The notes beneath the pieces are model-generated. The model had not been told where the DNA came from. It did not search any database and saw only the letters and a program-made list of their open reading frames with translations. From CAZQAA01 sp964591255 (lineage in GTDB: Bacteria; Desulfobacterota; DSM-4660; Desulfatiglandales; Desulfatiglandaceae): a stretch of DNA of 26,823 nt. Positions 24,853 through 26,823 of the stretch are shown one piece after another; within the stretch, counting starts at the first letter, position 1, and every line of letters starts with the position of its first letter. Location: contig CAZQAA010000206.1 of NCBI GenBank assembly GCA_964591255.1, forward strand, positions 1 to 26,823, written 5' to 3'. Position numbers and translations under genes: made by a program.

Positions 24853-24928
24853 GCGGGCATAGCTCAGCTGGTAGAGTACAAGCTTCCCAAGCTTGGTGTC
24901 GCGGGTTCGAATCCCGTTGCCCGCTCCA
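24853..24928 (+). tRNA. tRNA-Gly (anticodon CCC)
   Basis: A 76-nt cloverleaf with encoded CCA. The acceptor stem is GCGGGCA/TGCCCGC with discriminator T. The D arm contains AGCTCAGCTGGTAGAG. The anticodon stem CAAGC/GCTTG encloses TTCCCAA with anticodon CCC, reading GGG. The T arm contains GGTTCGAATCC. Confidence 0.96.
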
Positions 24929-24951
24929 TTTAAGTTAAGTATGTCTAAGTA

Positions 24952-24970
24952 AGTCAGGTGTGGCCTGACT
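24952..24970 (+). terminator. hairpin after tRNA-Gly
   Basis: AGTCAGG (24952-24958)-TGTGG-CCTGACT (24964-24970), a perfect 7-bp stem followed by CCCTTTT. The U-tract is short, so it is a weak terminator or a processing structure. Confidence 0.45.
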
Positions 24971-25134
24971 CCCTTTTCGAGGTTTCAATCCGGTCCGGAA
25001 GATCGGTTGCTTTACTTCGAATTGTGGACGAAGTGCAGGTCGTTTTACGATCCCTTGTCAAAGGGGGTGGTGAAAATGGCCCTAAACTTTTAAGTCTGCA
25101 GTGAGGAAGCGGGCCCCAACGCCCGCTTTTTTTT
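24971..25134 (+). ncRNA. structured leader or small RNA ahead of rimP
   Basis: The stretch between the tRNA-Gly hairpin and the strong terminator can fold into stacked helices. GATCG/CGATC encloses ACTTCG-AATTGTGGA-CGAAGT, followed by CCCTT-GTCA-AAGGG, then the terminator stem. It also contains a five-codon frame (ATG GCC CTA AAC TTT TAA) preceded by AAAGGGGGTGGTGAAA. I recognise no known RNA family. It may be a small RNA, a tRNA trailer, or a rimP-nusA attenuation leader; the pairings are by eye. Confidence 0.35.
25107..25134 (+). terminator. Rho-independent terminator upstream of rimP
   Basis: AAGCGGGC-CCCAAC-GCCCGCTT, a GC-rich 8-bp stem with a 6-nt loop, runs into eight T residues (25127-25134 after the shared pair). 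It is the clearest intrinsic terminator in the window, 40 bp before the rimP ATG. It ends the upstream RNA or, if transcription runs on, acts as an attenuator. Confidence 0.85.
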
Positions 25135-25173
25135 GTTCGCATCCGATGCTGCGTACAGCTACACAATGGGTAA

Positions 25174-25647
25174 ATGACAAGGACGAATGACTATCTTCTG
25201 GAAAGGATTGAGCGGCTCATAATACCTATCCTTGATGAGTTGGCTTTTGAATTGGTTGCGATCGATTATCTGTTTGGTGGCGGGAAATCGATACTTAGGA
25301 TCTATATTGATAAGGCAGGGGGTATTACTATAGATGATTGTGTACAGGCAAGCAGGGAGATCGGTGACCTGATCTATGTGAAGGATATTATTCCCCACAA
25401 CTATGTTCTTGAGGTGTCGTCTCCCGGCCTTGACAGGCCCCTTAAAAGCAAGAGGGAATTTTTTTGGGCTAGGGGAAAAAAGGTGAAGATCAAAATGATA
25501 TCTCCCATAGACGGATGCAAGAGTTTCACCGGGCTGTTACAGGACTTCAGGGATGAAACATTGTATCTTGAGGGAGACAGCGGATTGGTATTGTTGCCTT
25601 GGCGTGAGGTGGAAAAGGCCAGTTTGATGTATGATTTTAAGGAGTGA
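25174..25647 (+). CDS. rimP: ribosome maturation factor RimP
   Basis: RimP assists assembly of the 30S subunit. The protein is 157 aa, usual for the family. Signatures: LAFELVAIDYLFGGGKSILRIYID in the N-terminal domain (as LAFELVAIDY and SILRIYIDKAGGITIDDC), then YVLEVSSPGLDRPLKSKREF, the most diagnostic segment, and a C-terminal Sm-like domain. The ATG at 25174 has no strong Shine-Dalgarno. A terminator lies 40 bp upstream, so either a promoter lies in that short gap or read-through feeds the operon. nusA follows after 34 bp, as in most bacteria. Confidence 0.93.
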   Translation: MTRTNDYLLERIERLIIPILDELAFELVAIDYLFGGGKSILRIYIDKAGGITIDDCVQASREIGDLIYVKDIIPHNYVLEVSSPGLDRPLKSKREFFWARGKKVKIKMISPIDGCKSFTGLLQDFRDETLYLEGDSGLVLLPWREVEKASLMYDFKE

Positions 25648-25681
25648 AGAACCTCGAAATTTCGTAATGGAGTGATTTGCA

Positions 25682-26823
25682 ATGGTTTCAGATTTGGGAA
25701 AGCTAATAAGTCAGGTGAGTAGGGAAAAGGGACTTGAACCGAGACTTTTGACAGATGCCCTTGAAGAGGCAGTAAAGGCTGCTGCCAGGAAAAAGTTCGG
25801 GCCTGAGTATGACCTGGAGGTGACTTATAATGATGACCTGGGTGAGATTGAAGTGTTTGAGTTCAAGGAAGTGGTCAATGATGTGACCAACGAACGGCTT
25901 CAGATATCACTTGAAGATGCACGTGAACTGGATCCGGAATCCGAATTAGGCGATAGTTTGGGTGTGAAGATGGATACGAACGCTTTTGGCAGGATAGCTG
26001 CCCAGTCAGCAAAACAGGTTATTATGCAGCGTTTTAAAGAGGCCGAAAGAAATGTGGTCTATGATGATTTTAAAGACCGGCGTGGAGAGATAGTTAATGG
26101 TATTGTGCAGCGTTTTGACAGGGGCGCCATGATTGTCAATCTGGGTCGTACCGAGGCCGAACTGCCGGCCAGAGAGCAGATACGCGGTGAATCTTATAGA
26201 CAAGGCGATCGTATCAGGGCATATATATTAGAAGTTAGACAGTTCAGTCGTGGTCCCCAGATAATCCTTTCCCGAACGCACCCGAATTTCGTATCGGCCC
26301 TTTTTGAAAACGAGGTGCCCGAGATAACCGAGGGCATTGTACAAATAATACAGGTAGCCAGGGAGCCTGGTAGCAGGACAAAGATGGCGGTGACGTCGAA
26401 GGATGCTGATGTGGATCCTGTGGGTGCATGTGTGGGTATGAAAGGCAGACGGGTTCAGGCAGTGGTTCAGGAACTGCGGGGTGAAAAGATAGATATAGTA
26501 ACGTGGGATCCGGATCCGGCTAAATTTATATGTAATGCCCTGGCACCTGCGGAAATAGTCAGGGTAATTGTTGATGAGACTAATAATGCAATGGAAGTGG
26601 TGGTTCCTGATGACCAGCTTTCCCTTGCCATAGGCAAACGTGGGGAAAACGTCCGATTAGCCTCGAAACTGACAGGTTGGAAACTGGATGTTACTGGTGA
26701 AAGCGATTATAATCAAGTATTTAAAGATGGTTACAAATCATTGATGAGTCTGGAAGAGATAGATGCGGGGATGGCTTCTGAGCTGTATGAGAGAGGCATG
26801 AGGTCAGCAGAGGACGTGGCCGG
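25682..26823 (+). CDS. nusA: transcription termination/antitermination factor NusA (3' end outside window)
   Basis: NusA binds RNA polymerase and modulates pausing, termination and antitermination. The open frame runs from ATG 25682 (GGAG at 25669-25672, 9 bp upstream) to the window edge, 380 codons without a stop. Domains in order: N-terminal polymerase-binding domain (VSDLGKLISQVSREKGLE... to about 125), S1 domain (EIVNGIVQRFDRGAMIVNLG), KH1 (REPGSRTKMAVTSKD, GACVGMKGRRVQAVVQEL) and KH2 (VVPDDQLSLAIGKRGENVRL). The last visible part enters a helical C-terminal region (LYERGMRSAEDVA). Typical rimP-nusA order; infB would be expected next. Confidence 0.95.
   Translation, partial: MVSDLGKLISQVSREKGLEPRLLTDALEEAVKAAARKKFGPEYDLEVTYNDDLGEIEVFEFKEVVNDVTNERLQISLEDARELDPESELGDSLGVKMDTNAFGRIAAQSAKQVIMQRFKEAERNVVYDDFKDRRGEIVNGIVQRFDRGAMIVNLGRTEAELPAREQIRGESYRQGDRIRAYILEVRQFSRGPQIILSRTHPNFVSALFENEVPEITEGIVQIIQVAREPGSRTKMAVTSKDADVDPVGACVGMKGRRVQAVVQELRGEKIDIVTWDPDPAKFICNALAPAEIVRVIVDETNNAMEVVVPDDQLSLAIGKRGENVRLASKLTGWKLDVTGESDYNQVFKDGYKSLMSLEEIDAGMASELYERGMRSAEDVA

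Noticed and set aside
24994..25060. tRNA-Sec or SRP RNA suggested by GGTCCGGAAGATCG in the rimP leader
   Set aside because: The start resembles the 5' end of E. coli selC and the SRP core GGTCCGGAAG, but there is no matching 3' acceptor strand, no TCA anticodon loop, and no SRP asymmetric-loop sequence.
1..26823. Genomic island, prophage or insertion sequence
   Set aside because: No transposase, integrase, terminal repeats or duplicated tRNA ends were seen, and gene content is housekeeping and core energy metabolism.

Overview
The window looks like a chromosomal segment of a strictly anaerobic, Gram-negative bacterium of the Desulfobacterota (Deltaproteobacteria) type. This is inferred from the gene set: a complete Rnf ferredoxin:NAD+ oxidoreductase operon with its ApbE flavinylating enzyme, a glutaconyl-CoA-decarboxylase-like biotin carboxylase system, RecD2, and a PurF of the Fe-S cluster type. 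Gene density is high. No insertion sequence, integrase, phage gene or CRISPR array is visible. The standard code applies: several genes end in TGA and Trp is TGG.

Layout. 3-1900 (+): end of rplI, then dnaB. 1911-9863 (-): one long collinear block that reads ribF-rnfC-rnfD-rnfG-rnfE-rnfA-rnfB-apbE. 9978-11196 (+): tRNA-Leu(CAG), a PilZ protein and an exported PEBP-family protein. 11212-17009 (-): carA-carB-purF, tightly coupled (TGATG overlap between carA and carB, TAAATG junction between carB and purF). 17444-20063 (+): trmO-like gene and recD2. 20064-20690 (-): an alpha/beta hydrolase. 21058-24623 (+): a biotin carrier protein overlapping a 1041-residue biotin carboxylase-carboxyltransferase fusion. 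24853-26823 (+): tRNA-Gly(CCC), a structured leader with a strong terminator, rimP, and the start of nusA.

The main discovery is in the Rnf operon. rnfB is an 870-bp reading frame interrupted only by an in-frame TGA at codon 54, exactly where the first Cys ligand of the RnfB [4Fe-4S] domain belongs (TGA-GG-C-GYAG-C). Immediately downstream is a hairpin with the spacing, side mismatch and G-rich apical loop of a bacterial SECIS element. The best reading is a selenocysteine-containing RnfB, probably with Sec as an iron-sulfur ligand. The same complex carries other departures from the family pattern: RnfA has an N-terminal lipoprotein signal plus an Ig-like domain, RnfE has Ala in place of the second conserved membrane Cys, and RnfG is about 100 residues longer than the enterobacterial protein.

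How the genes fit: RibF makes FMN and FAD, ApbE uses FAD to attach FMN to Thr in RnfG and RnfD (both target motifs are present), and the Rnf complex couples ferredoxin/NAD redox exchange to ion transport. The remaining genes are housekeeping functions: replication, nucleotide synthesis, tRNA modification, DNA repair, acyl-CoA carboxylation and transcription/translation.
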